Below, in pieces: positions 31,301-43,300 of a DNA stretch of 64,000 bases. The stretch lies in contig CM023541.1 in assembly GCA_013350335.1 (NCBI GenBank), forward strand, positions 35,270,739 through 35,334,738, read 5' to 3'. This stretch comes from Chimonanthus salicifolius (taxonomy: Eukaryota; Streptophyta; Magnoliopsida; Laurales; Calycanthaceae). The stretch's first letter is position 1. Each line of letters opens with the position of its first letter. A model generated the notes under the pieces. It ran no database searches. It saw nothing but the letters and a program-made list of their open reading frames with translations, and was not told where the DNA came from. A program made the translations under genes and the position numbers.

Positions 31301-34300
31301 GGCTAGCCAATTGAAAGTCATGCGGGGCGTGTGTGAGGCAGAGCGAACAATATCATGCTAGCGGGATGGGTCGTTACAAATGGTATCAGAGCACGGTTCA
31401 ACTCTCTGCTTGAGGGTGTGGGCTTGGTTGTTGCGTGTGCAGAGCCGAAGACGGCTCTGGCTTTAAGGGGAGTAGATTGTAATACCCCGCCCTAGAGGGG
31501 TGTCTATAGTATGGAGCTTGCCAAAGTCCCATATTGCCAGTTTCGTTGGAAATTCCCTTGTATATAAGTGACATCCTTCCTCCTTTTAGCATGAGGCCTT
31601 TTGGGAGCAACAATGGATTGACTCTCCAATTGAAAGACGTGCGGGCCGTGTGTGAGGCCCAGAGCAGACAATATTATGCTAGTCGGATGGGTCGTTTCAC
31701 CCCCACCCATTTATCCTGCCAAAATAAGATCTAGTTTCTAGAATATACTCGATACCTGATATGCCAACCAAAAACATGTACCACATTACAAACACCTTTC
31801 CAAAGGCCATAGTCTCTTCTATTTGCATTGATGATTCTCCATCCTGGACTTTGTATCCGATATTTCGTGCGAATGATGTCCTTCCATAAACCGCCAGAAG
31901 AATCGTCCAACCTCCATATCCACTTCCCCAACAAAGCCATGTTGAAATGTCGATTTGGCCGAGTACCAAGGCCACCCATCCTTCTTTATCTTGCTAACCT
32001 ATGACCAACTAACCAAATGGAATTTTCGATGCTCGTTATCGTCATTCCATAAGAACTTTCACTGAATTTGTTTCAACCTGTTTGCCGTCGATGCGGGGCA
32101 TTTAAACACATTGAGAAAATAAATTGGCAGATTGGAAAGAACAGATTTGAGTAGAATAATTCTCCCACCAATGGATAAAAGCTTTCCTTTCCAAGCAGCA
32201 AGTTTCTTCTCCATGTTGTCGATGATCCCATCCCAACACCCTTTCTTAGGCTTTCCTTTGCACATGGGAAGTCCAAGGTACCTAGATTGGAAGGAAACTA
32301 CTTTGCATCCCAAAGTTGATGCCAATTCCTCACAATATCTATGAGCCACATTCACTCCCAACAATTCACATTTATCAAAATTTATTTTCAAACCCGAGCA
32401 AATATGAAACCATTTTAGAACATCTCGGACCATTTTCAACTCTTCCACATCTGCCTTAAGAAAGAGGACTGTGTCATCAGCATATTGCAAATGAGAAACC
32501 ACCAAATCAGGTTCTCTGATCTGAAAACCATGAATCCATCCCTGTGAGGAAACCATTTGAAACATGAGATGAAGGGATATTGCTTCCGTCTCGCCTAAAT
32601 GCTCTTCTTTGTGGCATTCATGCTCATGCAAAGTGTGCTTCTTGGGCTGCTTCGTTATAAGAGTTCCTGAATATTTCTATGACCCACATTTTCCGTGCCT
32701 GGAAAGAGTGTGTTGATCTTACTTAAGGCTTCACTATTTGGTCTCTCTTCCAGTTTTTTGCGATTGTGATTTTATTTGTATTTCTCTTTGTATTCGCACC
32801 TCTGATGCCTTTTTATATGTTAATATATGAACTATTTCCAAAAAAAAAAATGAGATGAAGGGCCTCGGCCACTATAACGTAGAGATACAGAGATAAAGGG
32901 TCCCCTGTCTAACACCTTTTCCCATTCTGAATAAACCCTTCGGGCTGCCATTCACTAACACTGATAAATGAGCTGACGATAAACAAGAATGCATCCAACT
33001 CCTCCATCTACCACTACCCATTCTTTCCATTACGAAATCCAAAGAAGACCAATTGACATTATCATAAGCCTTTTGGAAATCCAACTTACAAACCATGCCC
33101 GCTTCCCCTGACTAAAATTTGGAATCAACACTTTCATGAGCCACTATAACAGAATCAACAATTTGACAACCTGCAAGGAAAGCACTTTGCATCGGAGAAA
33201 TAACAAGTGGAAGAGTCTTCTTAAGTCGGTCTGCGAGTAGTATTGCTAAAATTTTATATGGACTCCCAAGCAGTGTGATTGGCCGAAAGTCATTCAATGC
33301 AGCGGCTCCCAGCTTTTTCGGAATCAATGTTATAAATCCAGCACCCAGATCCTTTGAAATGAGACCTCTATCATAAAACTCCCAAACAAACTCTTGTACC
33401 TCCTGCTTGACTACCACCCAAAAGGTTTTGAAAAACATAATGGGGAACCCATCCGGCCCCGGTGCCTTGTCCTCTCCTAATTCCCACACCGCAACCTTCA
33501 CCTCGTCCTCTTCAAAACGACTATCGAACATAATACGTTGTACCTCTGGCAGTTCCTTAAAAGGGAGGTGGTGTGGGAAAGTCCTTGTCAGGAGGCGCAT
33601 AAAGACGCTGAAGTAATGGATTATTTTGTCACAAATATCCTCCTTGCCTTCGATGCATTCCCCTTCAACAAGAAGTGAATGAATTAAATTCTTCCTTTTT
33701 GTAGCACTTGCCACATGGTGAAAAAACTTGGTATTCCGATCCCCATCTTTCAACCATGTGACGCGTGAATGCTGCTTCCACTTTATCTCCTCCCTCAAGG
33801 CAAGTTTCCGTAGAGCTACTTTTAGCTCCTTTCGTCGCAAAAGCTGGTCCATTGAAAGCGGACCCATCTCCTCCACTTGGTTCAATTCCTGTAGTTCATC
33901 CCACCATTGTTGTTCCTCCCCTTTTTCTTGCTTCCGCCTAGCAAAGTCCCAAGCCTTCAATTTACCTTTTAAATACTTCAATTTCTGCAGGAGACAATAA
34001 CCATTCCAACCAGTAACAGAAGCCTCCCTGCACCAATTACCAACCAAGTCTGCAAAACCGTCTACCTTCAGCCATGCCAATTCAAATCGAAATGGAGTAG
34101 GGCCCCAAGAATCTAAACATGAGTCAAGAAGAATTGGTAAATGATCGGAGACAACGGAGGCTGCCGCATACTGTGGGGTGTGATGAAAACACTCAGCCCA
34201 TTGTGAATCAATGAAGAATCTGTCCAGACGCGCTAAGCTTGGGTTATCTTGCATATTAGACCAAGTGTATGATGCACCTCCCAAAGGCAGATCCAACAAT

Positions 34301-37300
34301 TCCATGTCTTCTATCCATTGCTGAAACTCTGCATCGATGAAGTAATTCTGGTACAACCTTTCCTTTTCGACATTCTCCGAATCACATTAAAGTCACCTCC
34401 TACACACCAGGGCAAATTATATAATTGTTTCCCTAAAGAAATCTCATCCAGAAATTCTTCTCTGTTTGCATCACTATTTGGGCCATATACGTTCGTGAAG
34501 AGACGACTTTCCTGTAGATAATTCTTCCAAAATGGTCACAATGGAAAACCATTTGACATTCCGACACTGATGGTCACAATTTTGACGCATCCCAAATCGT
34601 CCACAAACCTCCTGATGCCCCTTCGGATGCCTTACCAACCCACCCCGTACTCCCTGAACCCCAAACTGGCTTGATTAACTCCACCTGAAGAAATAAAACA
34701 TCTGGCCTCTTGGAAAGCACAAATTTCTTAACCTGAATTTTTTTCCCAACTGCCCCTAATCCCCTTACATTCCATGAGATAATCTTCATTGGACTGCCTT
34801 GCACTGCTGCATTTTCAGCCAGAACTAGAGCACGGTCATAATTTACGGAAGAGTGTAAGTTTTGAAGTTCTCTCTCCTGTTTTCTAGTGCGACATAGTTT
34901 GGTATCCTCCTCCTTTTCTCGCCTTTCTGCCTCGTAGAAATCAAGCAAAATACCTTTCAACTGCAATGATATGCTCGGAGATGTAATCCCGAGAATAGAC
35001 CCAATCATAAGCATCCTCTCCTCATCTGTTGACTCCGGCCTAACTGCCAAAGGGAGGCAGTCCTCAGCCTCCACCTCTGAAGCCCAACTAGTATGACCCT
35101 GAGATCCTTCCTGCACCTCCGTGGGTCTATTCGTTGATTCCCTTTGAACATGAGCAATACTACAAGAGTTTGCACCGGTGGACAACTCCTCCAGACGAAA
35201 ATGGGCTTCTTCTACCCCATGTCGACCCTTTCTGCCATGAAAATCCTTCGCGCCAACATCATCAACACGAAAGCCATCTTAGAGTTACTTCCGCCTTGAC
35301 GCGGTGAAGAGAAATGCTTTACTGAAAAACGCGGAAGAGAGAAATGTCGTCGCCCATTGGAACTGGAACGAACTGGGCTAGAGTGTTGGGATCCACCTTT
35401 ACGGTTGAACATAACCTGTCTCTGTTGGGCTTGACTTAAAGGCCTAATAATCCGTTTGATATGAACTTGGGTTCCCACCGCAATCTTAAGTTTTGAATCT
35501 GAGTGAGATTTACGCGGGTCCACTAAGACCTGTTTAAAAGTCTTAGGTTTTTGATTCGAAAGACCTAGACTTCCAAACTCCTCCGTCTCTTTCCCCTTGT
35601 GAATAGGAAGAGCAACAACCAACGGCTCAACCGAGATTCCAGGAGCAAGAGTTACTGCGAATCCAGAGAAAGCTGCAGAAGCGGAGCAACTGCGATTACC
35701 TACCACTGGAATCCCATTTGTCTTCTCTGACTCTGACCGGTTTTTTGACTGAACAGAAACATCGACACCGTTTTTTTTTTTTTTTAGATTAACGTGTGGG
35801 AAACATCGACACCCTGACAAGGAACATGCGATTCCTTTGAAAAAGAAATGGGCGATTGATGCTGGGAGGCCTGAAAACCTCCATCCTTTGAATCCGGCAA
35901 AGCAGAGGCCATCAAAAGACTGTTCTCCTTCACACGTGGCCCTGGAGCAGCCAAATCTTCCACCGCAACTAATATTCGAGGCTCCACCTCTGTCCATAGA
36001 TCGAAACCAACTTTGCAAACTTCCAGGCATAATGTTTTTGGAATTTCAGCACCCACAGGACGCACAACCTTAACCTTGACAAACTCAACCACCTCCATAG
36101 TCGGGCATCATTCGTCCACTACCTCCACTAACCCTAAAAAAACCCCAAGCTTCCACAACACCTCCCTCTACCTTGCATGAAGCGGTATCCCGAAAATCCT
36201 CACTCAATCCACCACCATACCTGATCCCACCACTTCAGTCCAACGGTCAATCCTCGCTAGTGGCCCTTTGGAGAGAGGTGTGCCACCCTTGGGATACTTG
36301 CAAACCACTCCTGTTTTCCTTTATTGATTTATTTGCGGCCCCCTTCAATTGGCCAAATCTCGGACCACTGGCTCTTTGATTCTTAGGACTGTATCGAGCC
36401 TTATTCACCCGTAGTGTATGCCCATCAATAGATTTTCCGTCAAACAGTTTAATGGCCAAGTCCATTTCCTTCTCAGTTTTAAAGCGAACAAAGGCAAAAT
36501 TCCTTCTAACCCCCCGTCCGACGATTGAGAGGGACAAAAGTGTCGAAGACAACTCCCGCCGCACTGAAAACTCTAATCAAATCGCTGGCACCCCACGCCG
36601 GAATATTACCTACAAAGACTGAGAAACTGTTCCGCCACCACTCCGGCATCGTTTCTATTAGGCGGTTATTTTCTCTAACCGCAGCACATTTTTTGTTGCT
36701 TCGAGTCAAGATCCCAAATTGCGAATTTTTCTAACAAGTGATTTTGTTTCTATGGATATGGAATTCTTTTCTTATGGTTTTTTTGTGTTTTTTTTTTTAA
36801 ATATTTTTGCTCAAGCTTTAAATATCTTTTAACCAGTTAGGGGCTCAGTAGTGACTGATACAAAATCGACTCAATAGTGACTAAAATCTTTTAGTCCCAT
36901 GTCATTCTTTAGGTGCCAATCATTCTGGGAAAAAAAATCATTAACAATATGGAAATTTGGAAAAAAATAAAGCATTTAAGCTTAAAATTAGATTCAGCAT
37001 TTCAGGTTTCATGAATAAAATGTGCATTTAAATGTTTAGAATGCAAATGTAAGACTCAATTAAAATAAGCATGTGGATCTATCGATCTGAGACCAAATTC
37101 ATGGATGAGTTTGAGTTGACTTAGATTCATTTTTTACTTAACTATTTTAATGTCAAGATCAGAACAGTGTAAATTGCAGATCTTCATGTCAGGGTCTATG
37201 AATCCAACAACTATTCTTTTGAACCAGTTTGGTGAATAACTGTAACTAGTTTGAAAGTACATTGACAAACTTAATATGGTTTATACAAAATCTAAAACAG

Positions 37301-40300
37301 AAATTCACTTGCAGACAATACAAAGTGGGCTTCCTTTCAGCTTGCTCATAAAAATTGCCCATTTTTATTCATGAGTTTCTTTTCTTAGTCAGGGTTTTGA
37401 ACAAATGCTTTCTTTGCATGTCCTTGTTTACTTGTTTCCTACAAAGTAAAAGTTAACTTGGATATTGACATTGATCTGTAACATAGTAGGACAGTTAAAA
37501 GGTTCTCATTATTGCAACTATAAAAGTTGCAGGTTCATTTATGATTATTTTTGGAGAAGATGGAACCTTCATGGGGGCATTACCTCCCATCTCTCTTGAT
37601 GACTTTATATTGTTCTCCGTGGCAAAAAAAATCGTTGCTCATAAAAATATAACTTAAAGAAAGTGCTCAAGTGTTTTTTTCATACTTCACATTCTTCCAT
37701 TTATCTCTGCCAAATGATTATTTTGGTTGAGCATGTAGTTTCTTCAACAATAAAATAATAACAATGCTCTAACTGCTTTTCCCCCCTTGTAAGCAAATCC
37801 TCCACCATCATTTTTAACTTGTGGTTATACTTCATAATCATTTTTTTGCTTTTCAGAATCTCTGGCGATGAAACCCTTGATTCTGCTGTATCTGAAAATT
37901 GGTTGCTAAGACTTAAAATGGAACTAGAGATGCAAGGAATTACTTTACCTGAAAGGTGTGTACTTTGCCATTCAACTTTGATATACCTATCTTTGCTTGC
38001 TTTTCTTTTGAAAAGTTGATTATTTTTTATCTGTATTATGATGGAAACTGTTCTTTTGAACTTCTGTTTTGTGTAATCGTGTTTGTTCATGGTAATGTAA
38101 CTGGTCATGGAACCCAACTAGATTCTTCACTGGGGGATTGATGAAATGTAAGGTCATTAGGTAGATTGTGGCAGATAAAATTTCATGCTCCATGCCATCG
38201 TCATTGTCATGGATTTAGGAGTTAAAAAGTTTAATGGTTTTATAGGATGAAGATAAATTTTTCTAGCTTGAATAGATAAGAGGGGAAGACCGGTGCTTCA
38301 TTTGCGTATGTGTGTGCGCGCATGTGATTTGGTAGTAAATTTTCTACTTCTTTGCCTGTTATGTTACCCTACATATATAGTAGTTCGTCCCTTAAAGTAC
38401 GCACACAAATTCTCTGTTTGGGACTAGACAATCAATGCATTCCAGTTTGGACCCAGCTGAAAAGCCATATCTTGCCGGTCAAAAAAAGGTTTGCTTCCTT
38501 ATTTGTTTGATATCAAGGAGCTTGGAGAAGGATTTCTTGGGTATTGAAATCCTCAAGAACAAAAAAAAGTTTTATTCTCTCTCAAAAAAAGTATGCCTTA
38601 GGCTTACTTCTTAAAGCATGATCGTATGATTGCAAACCTAGTGATACTCCACTAGAAAGCAAAATCAAGTTGAGGTTAGATGAAGGGAAACTTCTGGAAG
38701 ATACCATTTTCTACAAAAGCTTGAGTAATTGGTAAATTGCAACAACTGCTAGATGGAGTCCACCTCATGAATTGTATTGTTACTCAATTTGACTCACTTT
38801 GAGTTACACTCACCGTGGAATAAAACTCATCCTCTATGACACCATTGATCTTTGATGCTTTAAGGATCTTGCTAGAGTGATGCAACTAAGGAGATTTTTA
38901 GTAAGCCCTATAACCCAAGCATAGGTCTTTCAAAGTCACCATTATATTGTTACCCAACTTGATCCATTTTTAGTTATACTCACCATTGAACAAAACTCAT
39001 CCCCTATGAAACCATTGATCTTTTCTGCCTTAAAAGACCTTGCTAGAGTGATTGTTAGGTGATTTTGGGTAGGCCCCATAACCCAAGCTTAGATCTTTCC
39101 AACTCATGTTTGTGCTCAAATGGGCCCCACATAGGGGATGTTCTGTCCACACTCGCAAAAGTGAACAAGGGAGAATCCCAATGATTAGCTATGGACCCTT
39201 AAGTGATGCACACTAATATGCAATCTCCTTGTGGCCACCTAGGCCAACTTTGGACCATATCAAACCCCCTCACCCATTTTCAGGTAGCACTCAGCCATCT
39301 AAATGTCAGGTGTTACACATTGAGGTGATCCAGGAGCATTCCATCTAAAATCAAAATAGAAATCATGCTCAGTGGACCCATCTAAAACTTAGAAGAAACA
39401 TGCTCAAAGAAGGCCTATGCCCATTAGATCAAACTCAAACTATGGAGAAAAGGCCCAAGAAAATGAAGTTTGAAGACTCAATTTAAGCATAGCCCTTGAT
39501 TAATATGAAAAAATAGATTCCTCCAAAATTCTCCATTTTGAAAGGTCATTTAGTGGTGAAAAGTGCATTTTAATTGGCCTAGACCATTGATCTAAGGGTG
39601 CACATGAAATTTTGGCATAAATGAGTGTTGGGCCTTAATGCAATCTACTTTCAAGAGTTGAAGTTTCAGCCACAGTATGGAGTTTCAGGTCAAATTGTAA
39701 AATTCAACCAAGGAGAATTTGACTATGGCTCTAAAGTATTGGGTAAACTTAGAGAAAATCATCATCATCATCAGCCATTAATCTCATCTATCTGGAGTCG
39801 GCTTTATGAGTTTCTTTCCTCCAAATAACTCTACCATAAACCATACTAGTGCTGTTAAAATCGTCCGAGTTACGAGTTAACTTGACTCGGATGGTCCAGC
39901 GAGTTAACTCGCATGCTAAATTGAAAATGGTCAATAATCGAAAATGGCCAGCTGGGACAATCGTTCGATCGAGAAGAAGAAAGAAAAAAAGAAGAGGAGG
40001 AAGAAGAAAAAGCAGAAAGAACAGAAGAAGAAAAGGGCGAGAAAGAGGAGGAAGAACAACATACCTTTTTTTCTCTCTAATTTCTCCCTTTCTTTCTTTT
40101 TTCCCTTTGTTTTCGTCACTTTAAACCCTAAGCCTCAGTCGGCTGCCACATGTAAACCCTAAACCTCAGTAAATGTAAACTCTCGTGCTACTTTCATGCC
40201 TTTTGCAGCTCTTCTGCATGCTTAAGTTATTTGGCCTTCCGCTTTCGTATTTCACGCCTTCCGCTTTCATGCCCTTTGTAAACTCTCGTGCTTAAAATTT

Positions 40301-43300
40301 TTTTTAATCTATTTTAAAAGAATAAAAAAATCTAAAAATTAATTTTTATTTAATGAATACTAATAAAATTTATTGAAATCTTATATTAATATATTTTTGT
40401 ATTTTTTATAGATAGTTATTTACGATGGATGATAAATGTCAAATTTGTATTGAGTTTATGTCATGTTATGTGTATTTATAATTTATAAAATAATTTTAGA
40501 AAAAATAGATGAGAAATATTCTTTCTAATTTTTTACTAATTTTTTTATTCTTACTAATTCCTTATTAGTTTTTCATGTGGCTTTAGTCACGTTTTTTATA
40601 TTTATTTTCTTTAGTGATATTCTTCATTCTTTTTATATAGTTTATTTCTCTTTTTAATTAAATATTTTTTCTTTCTTATTTTTCACATGTTTATTTTTCT
40701 TATTTTTAGTTTTTGCATCTTTTTCTAATTTTATTAAAAAACCTCTTTTTTATTTTTCTATTAATTACAATATAAAAATACAATTTTTTAATAATAAAAA
40801 ATAATTTGTATAATTAATAGTTTTACAAAATATATTAAAATTTAATTTTTGTATAATATTCTATCACTAGAACTGTGGCTATAAAAAATAGGCTATACAT
40901 TTACGATTCTACTATAATGTATAAAAAACAAGATATAAAAAATATATAACAAGCTATAAATAATAATTATGGTTAAAAGAAATTAAAAATGTTATAACTC
41001 TTACGATTCTACGATTTACGATTTATGAGTCACACCCCTAGACCGATTTACGATACGATTCTAGTTTGACAACATTGAACCATACCATCAAGTCACTCCA
41101 CAGTCTAACATGTCATTTTTCATCCCTTTCCTCCATGTTTTCGAAGGTTGGTCTCTCCTTCTAGTACCTTCAATCCGGAACCTCTCTCTACTTTACATAC
41201 TGGGGCAGTGTTTGGTCTTCTACTAACATGACCAAAGAAACAAAGAGGCTAGCTCATGAAGAAATTCTTTAGACCAAAGAACTCACTTGTATTGTTAGTG
41301 ATGGCCTTGTATTCAGATTTGGTTAACATTCATCTTTGGAATTGACCCAATTAGCACTAGAATGACCACGTATAGAAAGCTCATTTTTGGTTTTGTAGAA
41401 GTCGTCGAGGCCAAGATGAGCCATGAGGTACTATAGGATGCAAAAGATGGCTTGAAGATGATCATCTCGTAGAGCATGCATAAATTGACTTATGAACCCA
41501 ACAACTTGAACAAATCAGGTCATGTAATAATCAAATAAATAAGTTTCCTAACCAGCCTCTTATTATAACTAGGACTAGATAGAGGGTTACTTTAAAAAAC
41601 ACTAAGTTTGGACTTCACATCAAATGGTGTTTTTGTAGCCTTGCAACCAAAATACCCAATTTCTAATGAGAAGTTAAATAAGGTGATCCAATTAAAATTG
41701 GAAATGATTTAGTAGCACACTGCGATAAATTTAGATACTTGGGATCTAGGGTAGAATCTTTTAGAGGATTGAAAGTGGAGTTTTGTGCGGTAGGAGAGTC
41801 TTGCATCATTTAAAGGGATGATTGTATGAAATAACTGTTTGACCTGCAATGCTCTACGGAGCAGTGTTAGGCAATAAAGAACAGACAAATAAACAAAATT
41901 AGGGCAACAAAGACAGCCATGTTATGTTGGATGAGTGAAGGAAAGAGAGCATTGGCCACATTAGTGAAAGTTAAAAAATAGCCCCAATATATGAAAAATT
42001 GAGAGAAACTTGTTTGAAGTGGTTTGGGCATATATGTAGAAGATGAGAGAGAGCCCCACTTCGTAGAATTGAGAGGCTACAAGTTGTAGGTGCTAGGAAG
42101 AGGGGTAGACCACTAAAAATGTGAAAATAAGGGACAACGATATAGTAGTTAGTGGAGTGATTGACTATATGGTTTATGAGTCGAAATGGAGAAGTAGAAC
42201 TCGAAAAGCCGATCCCATTAGATGGGATTGTTGCTATATGACGATGACAATGGTGATGATATCATTTGAAAATTCAATAAATTGAGAATGTATTTTTATT
42301 TTTATTTGCATTAATATATCCATTGAATTTTACCTTGTATTACCTTGTTTCACTTGCCCATGTGGTATAATCATTAGTTTCTATTTCTTTAGCTTATTTT
42401 ATTTTATTTTTTATTTTTATAATTAAATAAACTTATCTTTTTGGAATTAGATGCTTTTTTATTGTTTTTAATGGAATTTGCACTTTTTAATCTTTTATCT
42501 ATTGAAATGATTTTTGAAATAAAAGGTTTATATATTTTTATGATGATAAAAATATACATGTTTATAATTGCAATTTACCATCAAATTTTTAAATTTTCTT
42601 TGATGACATTGTCTGTTGCGCCTTAGTTTTGGCATTTTTCAAAATCATGGAGAAGAAATAGGACTATTTTCTAGCCATTCCACAACTTGTACTAGTGTAT
42701 ACTCAACTAGTGTGCTTCGTAGGGCTTCTACTTGTATCCATGAATCATAGGCTCTCTACTTCTCTTTATGCCAAAGGGCTGATGTTGCTTTATGTTCTAA
42801 ATGGAAGCACATGAATGTGTGAAATAATTATATATTATTTCCATATGAAGTTGTGATATTGTTCTTGTTTAATAGTCTTTCATATTTGCCTTGTGAAAAC
42901 CTTTAGAAATATGGAGCTTCTTCAGGCTCAAAAGCTTACCTTTGAATTTGGATGGTTGACATTTGACTTGATTTCATCTACTATCTTCAATTGATAGTTG
43001 GTTCATTTAGCTTTCCCTAATGACTCCCATATTGTTTGTTTTTGATATTATGGTTGTCAGTCTAATTACATGGTTACCTATATTTCTTAAAAAAAAAAAT
43101 TGTTACATGTCATTTCAAACACTACAAATTTTCAACAATCTCAACATATTTGAGAAGTCCATATGCTTCCACTTAAATATTTAGCTCTAAACCCCAGATA
43201 ACCATCATAGTTGGTTAAGCTTTGTGGAGTTGAGAAGTTGGAGCTTTTCTTTCTTTCTTTCTTCTTTAAATTAAATAAGCTAGCTACATGTTGGACATTT

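Larger units (their letters stand above)
29960..34789 (-). pseudogene. LINE copy 1 ORF2 remnant (endonuclease, RT, RNase H)
   Basis: The start [12 protein letters not shown] at 34789 is the AP-endonuclease N-terminus. SDHLPILL (about 34145) retains its catalytic SDH motif, but the expected LLQET motif reads LFLQVEL, suggesting a frame slip. RT follows: [44 protein letters not shown] (33060) and [13 protein letters not shown] (about 32490). Then comes the zinc-binding segment ([15 protein letters not shown], about 30695) and RNase H (LYFDGSS...[10 protein letters not shown]...EGDS, 30280-30081). The YADD box survives, but nested insertions and frameshifts break the frame. Confidence 0.85.
29791..36714 (-). 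mobile_element. Full-length-sized L1-type LINE (copy 1) with nested insertions
   Basis: Minus-strand order: ORF1 with RRM (36709-35212), ORF2 with endonuclease, RT, zinc-binding region and RNase H (34789 to about 29960), then GTTACCTTTC + A10 ending at 29791. Flanks CAAATTGTGA (29781-29790) and CAAATTGCGA (36715-36724) form a 10-bp target duplication with one difference, so the 5' end at 36714 is probably the true start with a very short leader. It has been invaded by a TRIM (31158-31699), a 273-bp retroposon (32577-32849) and a 31-bp poly(A) insertion (35770-35800). Sits in intron 2, antisense to the SEC14-like gene. Stops and frameshifts make it non-autonomous. Confidence 0.9.

Noticed and set aside
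31158..31699. Cassandra-type TRIM with 5S rRNA promoter in its LTR
   Set aside because: No 5S internal control region is recognisable in either LTR.
39849..40162. Lys/Arg-rich frames over the purine tract
   Set aside because: Encoded by GAA/AAG repeats inside the hAT element; no support for translation.
43040..43110. A-run with ttacatg on both sides as a micro-insertion
   Set aside because: The repeat is only 7 bp and not tightly placed against the A-run; chance is likely.
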